Shown piece by piece: positions 36,103 to 45,577 of a stretch of DNA of 64,000 nt; the first letter of the stretch is position 1; every line of letters starts with the position of its first letter. The position numbers and the translations under genes are program-made. The notes under the pieces were generated by a model. The model was given only the letters and a program-made list of their open reading frames with translations. It was not told the origin of the DNA and ran no database searches. This DNA is from Podospora bellae-mahoneyi. Taxonomy: Eukaryota > Ascomycota > Sordariomycetes > Sordariales > Podosporaceae. The stretch covers positions 248,001 to 312,000 of the forward strand of contig NC_085883.1 of assembly GCF_035222275.1 (NCBI RefSeq), read 5' to 3'.

Positions 36103-37340
36103 TCACTTGAGCTCACCCAACAACATGTTCCGGTCTGATGACGCAGAGAGGACTGGACAAAAGTTAGCAACACGTCCAGCACCAGGCAAAAGTCAACGAC
36201 ACATACTGAGAGGTTCCGCCCCCGGTGCAAAGTCAACCGAGTTGACTGTCCCCTTATGACCGGGAAGCTTGTACAGCAACCTTCCTGTACCCGCCTCCCA
36301 AACCACAGCCGTTCCATCACCAGCACCCACCGCGATCTTCTTGCCGTCCGAGTCCCAGCTTCCCTTGATCAAGTTCTTCTCCATGCCCAGCGGTGCACCG
36401 TCAAATGTCCGAATGTGTCGCTCAGCAGGGGCGAAAGGCCTAATGTCCCACGTCCTGGCGGTCGAGTCCATCGCATACGACAATAATTGCTGCCCGTCCG
36501 GCGATACCCTCAACGTCGTGATCGTGTCCTGATGACCCAGCATTGTGTGTACCACAGCCTTTTTCCTGACATCCCACACCTTGATATCATTGTCGATGCC
36601 ACCTGAATAGATCTCATTGCCAGCCTCCGAGATAGCAACCGCCGTGATGGGGAAATCCGTTTCAATGTAATCCGCCGCGTGCTTCGTCCTTGGATCCCAA
36701 ATACCAATTGTACCGTCGTTGCTGCCGCTGATGAGCATCTCCTCGCCACGCTTGCTCAGGTCCAGCGATGTGACGCCTTCTTCGTGTCCGACGTAGCGTC
36801 TTATCCTTGTGCCTGATGTGAGGTCCCAACTAGCGAGGTGCATATCGGCAGAGGCGGTGAAGAGGATTTCGGAATCGCGGGACCATTGCAGGTCAAGAAC
36901 GGCGCCCTTGTGGCCGGAGAGAACGCCGTAGTTTTCGCAGTCGCCGTAGGTTCGCCAAAGCACTGGGCTGGGTGTCAGTAGGTTTTCCGACCTGACCATC
37001 AAATTTGCTTACGTACAAACTGTCCTGTCCATTGACCCAGAGGCTATTAGGTTTCCTGTGGGATCGAATCTTGCCGCAAAGATCTCGCCGCTGTGTCCTG
37101 ACAGCTCCATTACCGGAGCCTGCAAGGAGCTCGTTCGTGGAACCTGCATCGCGCATGTTAGCAGACATGATAAGACTTGTTTCCAAAACTCCAAAGACAT
37201 ACCGACGACTGAATTAGGGCACCAGAGCTTCCTCCAGCAGGGCCAGAGCGGGTAGCGAGGGCGCGACTAGAGCCCACATTCTGCCGCTTGACCACGAGCT
37301 GCTGGTCGTCGCCTGGGAACGGTCTCTTTTCAGAAGACAT
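36103..37340 (-). CDS. U5 snRNP 40-kDa WD40 protein (SNRNP40 / Spf38 type)
   Basis: Four exons (37340-37203, 37143-37017, 36962-36207, 36152-36103) encode 356 residues. Seven WD repeats can be followed, with human-SNRNP40-like signatures: MELSGHSGEIFAARF, SGSMDRTVLLW, DLQWSRDSEILFTASADM, GHEEGVTSLDLSKRGEE, SGGIDNDIKVWDVRKK, SYAMDSTARTWDIRPFAP, EKNLIKGSWDSDGKKIA and LYKLPGHKGTVNSVDF. The last exon completes it with ILSASSDRNMLLGELK. In humans this protein is a component of the U5 snRNP with Prp8 and Brr2; budding yeast lacks it. The N-terminal 45 residues are basic (KRPFPGDDQQLVVKRQ). It is divergent from BET3 with 451 bp between the starts. Confidence 0.93.
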
Positions 37341-37791
37341 GATTGATGATATTCAAAGATCCAATGTGTCTGTTGAATCAATTGATGTCGTGATGTTGTG
37401 ATGCCGTGATGCAATGGTAGGATTGAGTCTTGAACAAGATGGGTCTCTTGGCGAGGCGGCGCTGTTTGACTTTCAAGTCCCAAATCCAATTGATGATGAT
37501 GCGCCAGTGCTCGAGGACGCGCCTGATGGATTTTAGATTCCCCGCTTCCCGCCCAAGGCACATGAGCACTGACCTGGGGTCCCTGCACTTTAGGGGAGTA
37601 GTGGGGCTTTGTCCCCCGACATGCGGCCTGTAAGGTGAGCACCCTTGTAGCTACCGCCAGGAACATCACCGCCCTCTCCGAACAAACATCATTCTGGGTG
37701 CCTCCGATAGTTATACGCAACACCGCTCTTCGTCGCTTCTTCGGTTCAATCTTAGGTTATCTCCCAGCCATTCTCTCGACCCTCTTCCGCC
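37341..37791. promoter_or_regulatory. Divergent promoter between U5-40K and BET3
   Basis: The 451 bp between two outward-reading housekeeping genes must hold both promoters. I see no TATA box and no gene. Co-regulation is only an inference. Confidence 0.6.
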
Positions 37792-38571
37792 ATGGCGGCT
37801 AACAAGGCGTCCCGATTGGGGGAAGAGTACGCTGCGCATCCCTCCTCTGTTTACGACCGTTGCCATCTCTGCTAACACTGCTTCTCTGACAGGATCTGGA
37901 AGTAAGGGCCTCTCACACGCCCTCAGCTAGAACTCAACCATCGCTAATGCTGCCCGCCGCTGAAGGACACGGATAGACAAGGTCAACGCCGAGCTGGTCG
38001 TCCTCACATACGGCACCATCGTTGCGCAGCTGTGTAAGGACTTTGACAGCGACTATGTCGAGGTCAACAAGCAACTCGATAGAATGGGGTACAACATCGG
38101 TCTGCGCCTAATCGAGGATTACCTTGCGAAATCCAACACTGTACGCCGATGTTCGAACTTTAAGGAAACAGCCGAGATGATCGCGAAGGTGGGCAGTTTG
38201 GCATGTTGGGCCGGTGTTTGCGCGTGGACGTGTGTGTGTCTGACAGATGTGTTCTTCAGGTTGGGTTCAAGATATTCCTCAACATCACGCCAACGATAGC
38301 GAATTGGACCAACGACGGCAAGCAGTTCTCCCTGATCTTCGATGAGAACCCCTTTGCCGACTTTGTGGAACTACCCGACGACGGCCGGGCCCAAGACGAG
38401 CTGTGGTATTCGAATATCCTGTGCGGCGTGTTGAGGGGAGCGTTGGAGATGGTACAAATGCAGGTGGAGGCCCATTTCATCAGCGACGTGCTCAGGGGTA
38501 ACGATACGACCGAGATGCGCATCACGCTGATACGATATATCGATGACGAGTTGCCACCAGAGGACGACTAG
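37792..38571 (+). CDS. bet3: TRAPP complex subunit Bet3 (TRAPPC3)
   Basis: Four exons (37792-37826, 37893-37901, 37966-38188, 38260-38571) give 192 residues. Exon 2 is only 9 nt (GATCTGGAA) and restores the EEIWKTRIDKVNAEL start. Bet3 hallmarks are LTYGTIVAQL, VNKQLDRMGYNIGLRLIEDYLAK, RCSNFKETAEMIAKVGFKIFLNITP, FADFVELP, YSNILCGVLRGALEMVQMQVEAHFISDVLRGNDTTE and RITLIRYI. The Cys in RRCSNF is at the conserved S-palmitoylated position. Bet3 is a core subunit of the TRAPP tethering complexes acting on ER-Golgi traffic through Ypt1. The acidic tail DDELPPEDD ends the protein. Confidence 0.95.
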
Positions 38572-40107
38572 AGGGTGTGAGAAGATCACTGATGAAAGAG
38601 CGGATAAGCGTCGCCGGGAAATAAAAGGCCTCGGGCATAACTGATACATGGCTATTCTTAATGTCTCATGAGTAAACAATGGATGATGAGGGCGTGCAAA
38701 ACATATGCACCGCCCGTTGACTTGATGGCGGTCTGTTCATCTGCTCAGGGTTGCGTACCTACAGTGTCGAAGTTTTGCTTGCAGTTGTCTAGATCTTTCG
38801 ACTGCTAACCTTCTTATACCAGACGATAACCTAGCACGGCGTTTACAATCAACCCCAGAACCTTATGCACATAGCCCAAGGACCCAACCTGCGAGCCGCT
38901 TTACGGAGAGGGAATCCAGAGTTGTGCCGTGTTTCCTTCCACAGCTCTTTGTATGGCGCATGTGGCATCTTCCTTGTGGATGCATTGTTTCAAGTCACCA
39001 CCACGTGGAAATGACGACTTGTAAAAACATGCATACAAGACCACCAATTCCCTCACGCGCCGTTCCGGTGGTACAGACTGCAGAGTTGGCGTCCGGACGT
39101 TGAGGGATTGGACACCGCCCTCCGAGGATCATGAGGTTCGTCTCGGCAGCTTGGTGATACCGCGGAGCCTCGCACGTTGCGAATGGAAAGGACGACGAGG
39201 TGCCGTCAGGGCTACCATCCGACTTTGCCGCACCGCGCATGGGGGGTAACGAGGGGTGGCCAACAACAGCCGCGTCGCCCAGGAACCGGCCACACACTGC
39301 CCTGTCCGCTGCCCAACAGCCCAGGAGCCAATCCTTTGAGTCGGGCTGTGCAAGTTTGTCGCCCCAGAGTTGCCCAGCAGATATGGTGACCACACCACCA
39401 TCTTTTGGAATTTCGGGCACCGCCATCGGATTTCCTCTTGTACTCACTGCCACTGCCGACGAATCAGCCCCTTTCCTTTTTGCCCGTTTATTTCCTGGGC
39501 ACTGCATCAAATGACATAACCAAGTGGAGGTGCTGTTGTCCAGTTCAAGTACAAAACCACACATGGAAGGCCACGCGCGCGCCCGCCTGGTCCGGGTCTC
39601 GCCCAACACACGTATTGCCCACATACGCATATATCACCGACGGGTCGGCCACCGTCTCAAGCCCTGTGTCAAAGACCCTCATTGAAAACATTTCTTTGTT
39701 GTGTAAGGCACCGAACCCTGGGTCAAGGGCATTGTCCTGCACGGGAGATCACCGGTCATCACCTTGTTGAACCCCTTTCTTCCGAACCTCAGTCTTTGTC
39801 CAACAAGCTCAGAGGGGGACCTGACGTTCACTTGTAACACTCGATGCTCACCTTCTCAAGCTCCCGGCCAACCCGGCAGCCCGCCCGCGGGGTGTGCCGG
39901 CCACACGAGACCGGCGAGTCGAATTTCAACTCTGCGTGTCCAAACTCATTCAACACAATAAAGACTGCCATGGCGGCAGGGCTCGGGAGCAGTCTATTTC
40001 TGTTTCAAGAACTGTCGAGTATTTCTCCTAGGATTTTGACGGAAGCTTCGCTGCCGTCACCTACGTTTCCACCTTCATCGACCTATCAAGAAGAAGACGG
40101 GGGCAGT
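38572..40107. other. Spacer with no confident gene
   Basis: A 211-codon minus-strand frame (39630-38995) overlaps plus-strand frames of similar quality and shows no domain, TM or splice pattern. I regard it as chance. The right part is the promoter or leader of the polyQ protein gene. Confidence 0.45.
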
Positions 40108-40604
40108 ATGGGGAATTCAAAATCGAAACCATCTCGAGAACCAAAGCCGAATTCACGATTCTCACGGCTCTCTACCACAGCCCCAGTAACCTCACCCGTT
40201 TCGGCATCCAAACGCACAAAACCGGAGTATAAACTCAAGGTCATCTGCTCCAGCTGCGCCCGCAAAAACCTGCCTGAGACGGCCTGCCACACAGCGAACG
40301 ATATCAACGCCAACGGGGGGAGCAACCTCGCCTTTCAGGAAGGGAGTTCTTACTATGAAAACCAAGAGCTGAAGAGTTGGAAGCTGGAGATTGACTGCTG
40401 CGGTTGGAGCAGGACGCGGGAGGAGGGGGTTTATCTCGTGGAGAAGCTCATGAAGAATGCGCAGGAAAGGGGAAGGCCAATTAGTGTGGACGAGGTGCTG
40501 GTGAAGCTGGAGGAGGGCGGGATTGCGCATAGGAGTAATGTGGCCAAGAGGTTTTATAAGCCTAGGGGGCAGGATAACGCTCAGAGGCCGAGGGGTTCGC
40601 AGGT

Positions 40605-40651
<47 letters not shown>

Positions 40652-40767
40652 CACGTCCCCAATCACACCCGCAGCCGCAACAACAACTACAGCAAAGAAC
40701 GAGACAGGGATGGAGTCAGCAGAGTTGGCATCAGGGGGTCGAGTACCAGTACCCTGGAAGACGATGA
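40108..40767 (+). CDS. PolyQ protein with N-myristoylation-type start (MGNSKSKP)
   Basis: I start this at the internal ATG because the first residues, MGNSKSKPSREPKP, form a textbook N-myristoylation signal (Gly2, Ser6, then Lys). It closely resembles the start of Src kinases and suggests membrane anchoring by lipid plus basic charge. This gives 219 residues. The frame is open for about 88 more codons upstream with no recognisable content. The body has a possible metal site: ICSSCARKNLPETACH, then DCCGWSRTREEGVYLVEKLMK. After RFYKPRGQ come about 15 consecutive Gln (CAG repeat) and a Pro/Gln tail ending QYPGRR. I do not recognise a named family. The function is unknown. Confidence 0.7.
40606..40650 (+). 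repeat. CAG trinucleotide repeat (polyQ)
   Basis: Fifteen in-frame glutamine codons, nearly all CAG, in the C-terminal part of the myristoylation-type protein. Nearly pure CAG makes it a likely length-polymorphic site. Confidence 0.95.
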
Positions 40768-41205
40768 ACGACAGAAGAATCATGACATATGGCTCTGCCA
40801 CGGTGCATAGCTTGGATTTTGGTTTCGTAATCTATCATATCAGCTTGGGGCTGGCACACCCGAGTATTCCGAGCATAAATTGGGCATTGGGACTGGATAT
40901 GGTGTGGCATGGCACGGCACTGGATACAGGTTTATATCCAGAGACTGATCATGGCGAGAGGCATGCCCGGCAGAACGATACCCTTGGATTTAATGGTTAC
41001 GCATATCGTAATGTTTTTCAAATGCGCATCAATCATCATAAACGCCAGTCCTACTTAGACAATAATGGAACCGTGATATTTTGTCCCGCTTGGGGTACAA
41101 GTCAAATCAGAGACGGGATATTCTCTCCTCTTCCTTCCGCACCACATACCAAACTCGGTTGCCATCTTTAATCGGTCCCTCTTATATTGAGATGATAAAA
41201 ATCCC
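40768..41205. other. Spacer
   Basis: No gene seen. Contains probable 3' UTRs of the polyQ gene (plus) and the small-family gene A (minus). Confidence 0.5.
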
Positions 41206-41650
41206 TCAGCATCTCAAACTCTTCCACTTATCAATCTCTCCATTGTGATAATCGAGATGACTACGAACCGTCCTGTCGATCTGGGCTTGGGTGAACGAAG
41301 CAATGTGATCCATCCGCAGAGCGCTGCATAGGCGGTACATAGGTGAGTTGGCCCAAAGTCAGCCTTTTTCCGTCTTGAACATGGCAAACATTCTTTGCAA
41401 GCTGTTCCTCACCAGAGATCTTTTATTTTTTTTAGTTTTTTTTTATTTTATTTTTTTACACTTACTAGTGTGAAGCAACAAGCTCTATATCGGCCCGGAG
41501 CCATTTCTCGCACTCTGCTTTGAGCCTAACCTCGCACGCGGTCCTGAACTTCTTCAGCTTCTCCACCCGCTCCAGCGGGGTGGCTTTCTGGTCGATGTGG
41601 TATGTGATCATTACATCGCAGAGTGAGTTTAGTTGGTTGGCGGTGACCAT
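41206..41650 (-). CDS. Small orphan-family gene, copy A (intact, 100 codons)
   Basis: Exons 41650-41466 and 41323-41206 are separated by a 142-nt, very T/A-rich intron with donor GTAAGT, CTGAC and acceptor ATGCAG. Splicing in phase 2 joins ELVASH to YALRMD and gives 100 residues ending KWKSLRC. No signal peptide, TM or cysteine pattern is seen. It is charged, helical-looking and probably cytosolic. The start MVTANQLNSLCDVMITYHID and the end FTQAQIDRTVR...YHNGEIDKWK recur in three other copies within 3 kb, with changes concentrated at third codon positions. That argues for a real protein. I do not recognise the family. Confidence 0.7.
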
Positions 41651-41833
41651 CTTTCTGTGCTGTTGTCAAGTGAGTGAGGTGGGATGAGAGGGATATCCAT
41701 GCTGGCCAGTGCAGGAAGGCAAAGGTGATGTGATGGGCGCTTAGGTACACTCTGCTTATATTTCTCCACATAACCCTAACCCCCTGTCGGGGTAATGCCT
41801 CGCTCAGCCTCTCCCCCCTTGGCCAGGGCCCCC

Positions 41834-42240
41834 TCAACATCTCAACCTCTTCCACTTATCAATCTCTCCGCTGTGGTAATTGACACCAGGTCGAACTGTC
41901 CTCCCGATTTGGGCCCGGGTGAATGCAGTACGGTTGTTGATAAGTCTGGTGCTAGATAGGTGGGTAGGTAGCCAGCTTTCGGTCTTTGAGATACCAAAAG
42001 TGCGCTGAGCTCTTCCAGTTCTTTGGCGGTTACCGCTTACGCTTTCGCAATAATGTAGACATCATAGTATGAGTCGATTGCAGATAACCGAGCTTTCTCA
42101 GCCTGTCTTGTAAGCCAAGCTCTACATTTGATTATGGATTTCTCCAGCCTTTCCACCTTTTTGAGTGGGATGGCCGTTTGGTCGATGTGTTAGGTGATCA
42201 TGAAGTCGCAGATGGAGTTGAACTCGGCGGCGGTGACCAT
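41834..42240 (-). pseudogene. Small orphan-family gene, copy B (decayed)
   Basis: Same architecture as copy A: first exon 42240-42041 (MVTAAEFNSICDFMIT at the start), donor GTAAGC in the same phase, acceptor CTATCTAG, and a second exon 41951-41834. That exon is 118 nt, exactly as long as in copy A, and ends SGEIDKWKRLRC. One in-frame stop codon (TAA at codon 17) interrupts exon 1, so it is probably a pseudogene unless this is a sequencing error. The rest of the frame is open. Its 3' end lies about 180 bp from copy A's start, on the same strand (tandem). Confidence 0.65.
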
Positions 42241-43053
42241 TTTTGTTTTTTTTTTAGGTGGGTGAGTTGAGGAAATGGCGGAGAGATGGGATGATAAACT
42301 GTGGTGATGATATGAAGTGGTGTTGAGAGGACGGTGATGAAGCTTGCGGGAATGCTTTTCAGCCCTTTTCTCCGATTTTATCTGGGTGCGCCATGGACGT
42401 CAAGGTTTGTGAAGCTTTTCAGTTTTCGCGAGTTCTGTATGAAACTTTCTTTTCTTCATCCGATTAGGAGGGACCCATCGGAGCCTCCTAAAAGCCACAC
42501 TACACCAAAATAAAATGCTTCAAACTATAAACCGATTCTATATAAGCTTCCAACTACGCGATAAAGATGGTTGTCGACTGGCCTTTGAAGATGGTCTGTA
42601 GTAAACCTTTAAGAGTCAAAGGTGGAGAAATATCACCATTCGATTGTTACTTAAAAGCGATATAAGGCAGAGATAACCGCCAAAGCCTCATGTTCTGTTC
42701 TCATGATGCGTCAACCTGGGCCCATTCCATGTAAGTCACTTCCTTGCCTATCTGACATTGACTTTGTTGGGAGAATAGCGGGCCTGAAGACGATGCCGAG
42801 ACTTGCTGGTGTCGAGACTGGCGTTAAAAAAATGATGGGCTGAACGGCTGCCAGTAGACCGGGCCAGCAAGCTTCAGCACAACTACCCCGTAAATTTCTG
42901 GCCCTTGATCAAAAACCATTCCAAAGACTCGGCAACCTGACACACAAACCATGGAAAGAAGAGCGCCTGTTTAAATTCTTTCTTCAATCCAACCCATATC
43001 TTCCACACCCACTGCCCACCCAAGCGTCCTCACCAAGGGCGTGCAAAGACAAA
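42241..43053. other. Spacer between the inverted pairs of small-family genes
   Basis: This is the outward-facing promoter region for copies B (left) and C (right). It is AT-richer than its surroundings and has no supported gene. I looked for, but did not see, a further clear family copy. Confidence 0.5.
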
Positions 43054-43406
43054 ATGGTCTCGACCAGCGAGTTCAACTCGATCTGCGACGCGATGATCTC
43101 GCACCACATCGATCAAAAGAAATAGTCATCCGAGCGAATCGACAAGTTGAACCAATACATAGCCAACCAAATATCCAGGGTTGTTGCCAAACCAATGCCG
43201 TGATGTTTTAATCCCCTCTTTCTGTAAGTCAGCACCATGATGATGAATGGGCTCTGGCATTTGAGATAGACACTGACCTTGGGTATTCTAACGCCGAGCG
43301 CATCCTCTTTGTAACTGGGTTTGCACAAGCTCAGATTGATATCGCAGTTCGTCATTATAATTATCACAACGGAGAAGTTAAAAATTGGAAGGTGTTAAGA
43401 GGTTAA
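43054..43406 (+). pseudogene. Small orphan-family gene, copy C (decayed, opposite strand)
   Basis: The plus-strand start MVSTSEFNSICDAMISHHIDQ is clearly related to copies A and B. The second half reads GFAQAQIDIAVR...YHNGEVKNWKVLRG and ends in TAA. A GTAAGT donor at 43224 and a CTGAC...AG acceptor region near 43298 mirror the intron of copy A. A premature stop and a phase mismatch between halves mean it cannot encode the full family protein as it stands. It faces away from copies A and B. Confidence 0.6.
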
Positions 43407-43732
43407 CGGGGTTGGAGGTGTTGAGAAGTTCGAAACCAGGCAGCCAAGGGAGGTAGTTGGGATAAGTCTACTCGCAGCCAAAATCAACTCTATACCATTG
43501 AAGGTGCATTTGTCCACAGCCGATGGGGTTAGACAGGAAGTTACTAGTGGCAGTTCACAGCTTGAAATAATCAACCATCCTTTCCCCCTCACTTTGATGA
43601 CTTCCATGGTAGGTACTACACATCTTGTGATACAACCAGCACCGCCCACGCGCAAAATAAAAAACAAAGAACGCCCCACCAAGAAGATGCTACCGACCTG
43701 CCAGTTTGATGTGCTAATGTGTTAACGTGTAG

Positions 43733-44189
43733 CCATTTGCGACTGTATGATTGAGTTTAACATCGACAAAAAGGCACACTACCGTAAGGGAGCTAAGAGA
43801 CTATGGAAGATTGTAGCAAATGCGATCAAGGAACCTTTGGTCATCCAGTGAGCAACAGACATCTTTTTCGGCTACTTTTGTGAGAAGAAGGAGTTGTAGG
43901 GCAAGGTCACTGGGGCAGAAAACGTAAGCAAAATGTATTGAGAATGATCGTACTCTACAAATCTAACAAACAGACGAAAAACTACAGAAAGTGTGTGAAA
44001 TACCCTAGCCCTGGGAGCAGCCAGAGTGTGGGCCTGAAGAAAGGTGGGAAAGGTGTGTCCTGGGAGCAACCACATGGGTTGATATTAGATGTAATTAGAT
44101 CCATGCTGGCCGTGGATGCTATGGAGGTCGAGGATTTGATTGTTCATCATGGGGCAGAGACGCTAAGGTGGAAGAAGGCAAGGCTTTGA
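43733..44189 (+). pseudogene. Small orphan-family gene, copy D (diverged)
   Basis: First part ICDCMIEFNIDKKA...KRLWKI (about 43733-43860) and last part EDLIVHHGAETLRWKKARL (ending TGA at 44189) match the two halves of copies A-C weakly but in the right order and spacing. The start codon region is not convincing. An 83-codon frame from 43938 ends in the second part. I read this as the most diverged member, broken or re-modelled. Confidence 0.4.
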
Positions 44190-45577
44190 GGATGAAAGAA
44201 TAAGGATGTGGGAGCTCTGATGGATAAAGGGCTGGCAATATTGGCTGGGACTGTGGATTCTTCATTTATGATGGTAACCAGGTAGGTATAATGAGGGTTG
44301 GACCTCCAATATGGACCGGGGGTTTGACAAGTGATGGGACATGTCTTGACTCCCAGGCTGTATTAAAGGCATGATCCACTTAGTGAATTAACCTACCTAT
44401 TCAAAGCACATTAACTTTCTTCTGAGGCCTTGTTGTCCGTCCTGTGCTATGGTCTGGTCTTTGGGCCGGTCACTTTCTCAACGGCAGGCGGCTGCAAAAA
44501 AAGATCGACGCTATGTGAGGCCCGGTGATGACATCTGCAGCCATCTCTTCTCTCATTGCATGATTTCCGTGGGCTCTTCTCAATTCTTTGTCAGCTCCTG
44601 TTGGCAAATCCTTACTGGTGGTTGTCACGATGAAGATGGTGTGTTTTTTCTCATAATGGTCACGCAGAAATAGTACTCTCTCTCACGCTTTTGGACAACT
44701 TGGAAAGCCACAGTATTTTCCACCTTGTGATTGTTTGACAGCGCCACCTGACTGGCTGCGCAACGAAGCGGCCTGGTTTCACTGACAAGAGACTCCGTGG
44801 AGAAACGTGCAGACGGATGCAATGCTGTCACACCAGAGCATCACTGCCATCACCGGTTGAGAGCTCAGTTCCCCACGGATAGCTTCCAAAAGAGTCATGA
44901 AGCCTTGTTTCAAATGACCCTTTTTGTCTCTGATTCTGTCTGTGCCCGATGTTGGCTGCGTGGCAGCTTTAACACCAGGACGCGGGGTCTGGTCTCAGTC
45001 TTGTATAAAATTCCTGATGATCATCCGTATTATTGTGACACAAGCGCCGGTGTAACCCCCGTGGTGGCGCATGCCGTGGACGATTTACTGCCGGTTCTAG
45101 ACTTTACCCAGCCTTCGGAAGTGGCTTACCACCTGCGCCAATGCGAGGTGTGCTTCTTCACATTATCGGTCGTACTCAGCCCAAATACGACGGGAGATCT
45201 TCCCCTCCCTCTGGTTCCTTCTCTTGTCGGTGTGGGCAGGGCTTTCGGGTCATCCCATAGGTAGTTCGGCATATCGTGCAGTTTCAGCTCATACCAGGCC
45301 AATCGATCATTGGACGCTGTTCGTCACGGCCGACTCCGAGTACACCTGTTGCATATGAACCCGGGAGGGCGGTCCGCTGATTTCCCTCGGTGGCCCCGGT
45401 CGCCTTTAGTATGTGGCATTATGTTTCTGCTTCGCCTGCCCTTAACCCCCCGGACTTGACTGAACTTGCAACTGGTTTCGTTTCTTCCCTTCTCGTCATA
45501 TTCCTTTTTACCCTCTGTTTACATGCTCCTCCGATACCTCGCCGAGGAAGCCCGCTTTCATTCGGGCCGATGCCGAC
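44190..45577. other. Spacer with no confident gene
   Basis: Short frames only. Just upstream of 45578 there is a hydrophobic plus-strand stretch (about 45466-45530, SSLLVIFLFTLCLHA) that could belong to a signal-peptide exon of the next gene, but it is in a different phase from it. Confidence 0.45.

Noticed and set aside
36057-36326. Minus-strand frame over the last exons of the U5-40K gene
   Set aside because: A shadow of the real WD40 exons in another phase.
38995-39630. 211-codon minus-strand frame
   Set aside because: Overlaps other frames of equal quality, with no recognisable content.
41400-41460. Poly-T/A stretch as a transposon end
   Set aside because: It lies inside the intron of the small-family gene, with no terminal repeats or target duplication.
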